Source: Flavobacterium zhairuonense (GTDB taxonomy: Bacteria; Bacteroidota; Bacteroidia; Flavobacteriales; Flavobacteriaceae). From it: a DNA stretch of 64,000 nucleotides. A program made the position numbers and the translations under genes. Below, piece after piece: positions 62,338 through 64,000 of this stretch. The DNA lies in contig NZ_SJSY01000070.1 in the NCBI RefSeq assembly GCF_004352915.1, positions 124,001-188,000 of the forward strand. The letters are read 5' to 3'. The notes under the pieces were generated by a model. That model had not been told where the DNA came from and searched no databases. It saw only the letters and a list, made by a program, of their open reading frames with translations. How positions within the stretch are numbered: the first letter of the stretch is position 1; the number at the start of each line of letters is the position of its first letter.

Positions 62338-63801
62338 TTACAATTTACTAATATAACTTCCGTACATATCTTTAAACTGATGTCCAGTTGCAAAACGGTC
62401 TTTGCTTAGTTTTTTATATTCTACTAAAGCCCATAAAACGAATTCTTTCACAAAATATTGATCTTTTTTATCCAGTTGGGGCTGATATTTCTTAATTAAA
62501 ACATCTAATGGAGTTACTTCATCTAAAATTTGTTGATATTCCTTGTCTGAAGCATCATCCAATAATTCAAAACCGCTTTCGGCAAAAAACCATTCAATAA
62601 TATCTGAATAAGGTGTTTTTTCTCCAGGTTTTTCTAATTTTTCAATTTTCGGGAAATATTCAGAAAATAAAGTTCGGATTGCCGAGCCAATTAAATACTG
62701 CGCCACAACTGCAGCTCCCTCCTGCTCGCCTTCGTAAACCAACTCAACTTTTCCAGTAATCGCTGGAATTATTCCCATAAAATCTGAAAGTCGTAAAACC
62801 GTTTTATCAACTCCCGATTTTAATGCACGTCGTTCCGCAGTGCTGATTAAATTTTCAAAAGCCGTAATACTCATTCTGGCACTCACACCGCTTTTATTGT
62901 CGATATATTCACTTTCACGAGCTTCAAAACTAATTTGTTCCAAAATATCTCTGGCTAAACTTGGCACATAGACTACTTCACTTTGGCTTTCGTCCAATTT
63001 TGCTTCTTGTTCTGTAATTGTTCTGGCAATTTCAACAGTTTCTGGATAATGCGTCAAAATTTGTGAACCAATTCTATCTTTCAAAGGCGTTACAATACTT
63101 CCACGATTGGTATAATCTTCTGGATTTGCAGTAAATACAAACTGCATATCAAGAGGCATTCTCAATTTGAATCCGCGAATTTGAATGTCACCTTCCTGCA
63201 GAATATTAAACAATGCAACTTGAATTCTGGCTTGTAAATCAGGTAATTCATTAATTACAAAAATACTGCGGTTTGCTCTTGGAATCATTCCGAAATGAAT
63301 TACGCGATCATCTGCATATGATAATTTTAAATTCGCCGCTTTAATTGGATCAACATCTCCAATTAAATCAGCAACAGTAACATCTGGAGTTGCTAATTTT
63401 TCAAAGAAACGCTCATTTCTGTGCAACCAAGAAATTGGAGTTTCATCGCCTTTTTCATCAATTAAATCTTTAGCAAAACGCGAGATTGGATTTAGCGGAT
63501 CATCATTAATCTCTGAACCCGTAACAAACGGAATATATTCATCGAGCAATTCGACCATTTTGCGCGCCAAACGTGTTTTTGCCTGACCGCGAAGTCCTAA
63601 TAAATTAATGTTGTGACGAGAAAGAATCGCGCGTTCTAATTCTGGAATTACTGTGTTTTCGAAACCATGGACACCTTCAAAAACCGGTTTTCCCGATTTG
63701 ATTTTTTCACGAAGATTATTTCGTAATTCGTCTTTAATACTTGTGCTTTTATATCCAGAGGCTTTTAATTGTCCTAATGTTTTTATAGTAGTTATTTCCA
63801 T
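62338..63801 (-). CDS. MoxR/ChlI-type AAA+ ATPase
   Basis: This 487-residue protein has an AAA+ core: Walker A variant GLRGQAKTRL (69-78), Walker B in RSIFVINELPDL, sensor-type FVFTANPEDYTNRGSIVTPL, and a C-terminal lid with winged-helix features. It resembles magnesium-chelatase subunit I-like ATPases that usually pair with a VWA-domain protein to insert metals or remodel proteins. No VWA partner is visible inside the window; downstream on its strand is an EamA transporter. Confidence 0.88.
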   Translation of the reverse strand: MEITTIKTLGQLKASGYKSTSIKDELRNNLREKIKSGKPVFEGVHGFENTVIPELERAILSRHNINLLGLRGQAKTRLARKMVELLDEYIPFVTGSEINDDPLNPISRFAKDLIDEKGDETPISWLHRNERFFEKLATPDVTVADLIGDVDPIKAANLKLSYADDRVIHFGMIPRANRSIFVINELPDLQARIQVALFNILQEGDIQIRGFKLRMPLDMQFVFTANPEDYTNRGSIVTPLKDRIGSQILTHYPETVEIARTITEQEAKLDESQSEVVYVPSLARDILEQISFEARESEYIDNKSGVSARMSITAFENLISTAERRALKSGVDKTVLRLSDFMGIIPAITGKVELVYEGEQEGAAVVAQYLIGSAIRTLFSEYFPKIEKLEKPGEKTPYSDIIEWFFAESGFELLDDASDKEYQQILDEVTPLDVLIKKYQPQLDKKDQYFVKEFVLWALVEYKKLSKDRFATGHQFKDMYGSYISKL

Positions 63802-63899
63802 ATTGATGATTTAAAAATTGAAAGATTAAATGATTTAAAAATTCAATTTGTTATTGTTTTGTTTTTTTGTAGATGATTCGCGTTGTGTCATTACTTTGT

Positions 63900-63975
63900 G
63901 TTAGGCGCATTAAAATGCGTCTCTACGGCAAAACCTTTGTCCCTTTGAACCTCTGCAACTTTGAACCTATTTAAC
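63900..63975. repeat. GCATTAAAATGC and CTTTGTCCC repeat fragments
   Basis: GGCGCATTAAAATGCGTC (63904-63921) is a short palindrome. It is followed by CCTTTGTCCCTTTGAACC, which shares the CTTTGTCCCTTTG unit with 41997-42090. The last 199 bp of the window show no gene. Confidence 0.5.
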
Positions 63976-64000
63976 GAACTCTCTTTTTCCTATTCGTTTC

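Overview
The window comes from a Bacteroidota genome, most likely Flavobacterium or a close relative. The evidence is the low GC content, weak Shine-Dalgarno signals, TAnnTTTG-type -7 promoter boxes, a SusC/SusD polysaccharide utilisation locus, a type IX secretion C-terminal tail, NPHFLFN-type LytS kinases with LytTR regulators, and intergenic spacers full of short palindromic repeats. No rRNA, tRNA, CRISPR array, prophage or intact insertion sequence was seen.

Layout. 1-7816: a LytS/LytTR two-component pair diverges from an efflux operon (outer-membrane factor, RND permease, adaptor lipoprotein). 7817-8778: a small GIY-YIG nuclease gene bracketed by two 106-bp hairpin repeats. 8779-13465: an AraC regulator, DoxX, a cupin, and three poorly characterised envelope proteins. 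13691-16666: a large secreted ELWxxDGT-repeat protein with a T9SS tail. 16781-19522: a 3-keto-disaccharide-hydrolase-type protein, a cupin and an SMP-30-like protein. 19773-26811: a TetR regulator and a second RND operon (adaptor, pump, 37-residue membrane peptide, outer-membrane factor), with five copies of one 23-bp operator. 26996-30977: a stress or accessory cluster (Crp/Fnr, GNAT, DoxX, VOC, DinB, DUF1328). 31236-34566: a GH130-type protein overlapping a GT4 fusion. 34830-41970: an Mla-like lipid-transport operon with an AsmA-family protein, a low-affinity iron permease-family protein and an FAD oxidoreductase. 42086-45775: an AraC regulator, a DNA glycosylase, DUF6526 and an outer-membrane barrel. 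46085-57946: an alpha-glucan-type PUL (GH97, GH71/99-like, SusD, SusC, two accessory surface proteins) with a divergent SusR-like TPR/DUF6377 regulator. 58275-63801: a sterol-desaturase-family protein, glutamate dehydrogenase preceded by two cysteine-rich micro-ORFs and a terminator, an EamA transporter and a MoxR/ChlI-type ATPase.

The strongest unexplained signals are four. (1) A 113-136 bp palindrome-bounded element occurs four times, always 18-30 nt after a stop codon, in the same orientation as transcription, and three times inside a transport operon. (2) A GIY-YIG nuclease is flanked by near-identical hairpin elements, resembling the RAYT/REP arrangement but with a different nuclease fold. 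(3) A leader-like region before glutamate dehydrogenase encodes two short Cys-rich peptides around a terminator. (4) The second RND operon has a multi-operator array and an AcrZ-like micro-ORF. All functional statements are inferred from sequence patterns and family knowledge; no database search was run.
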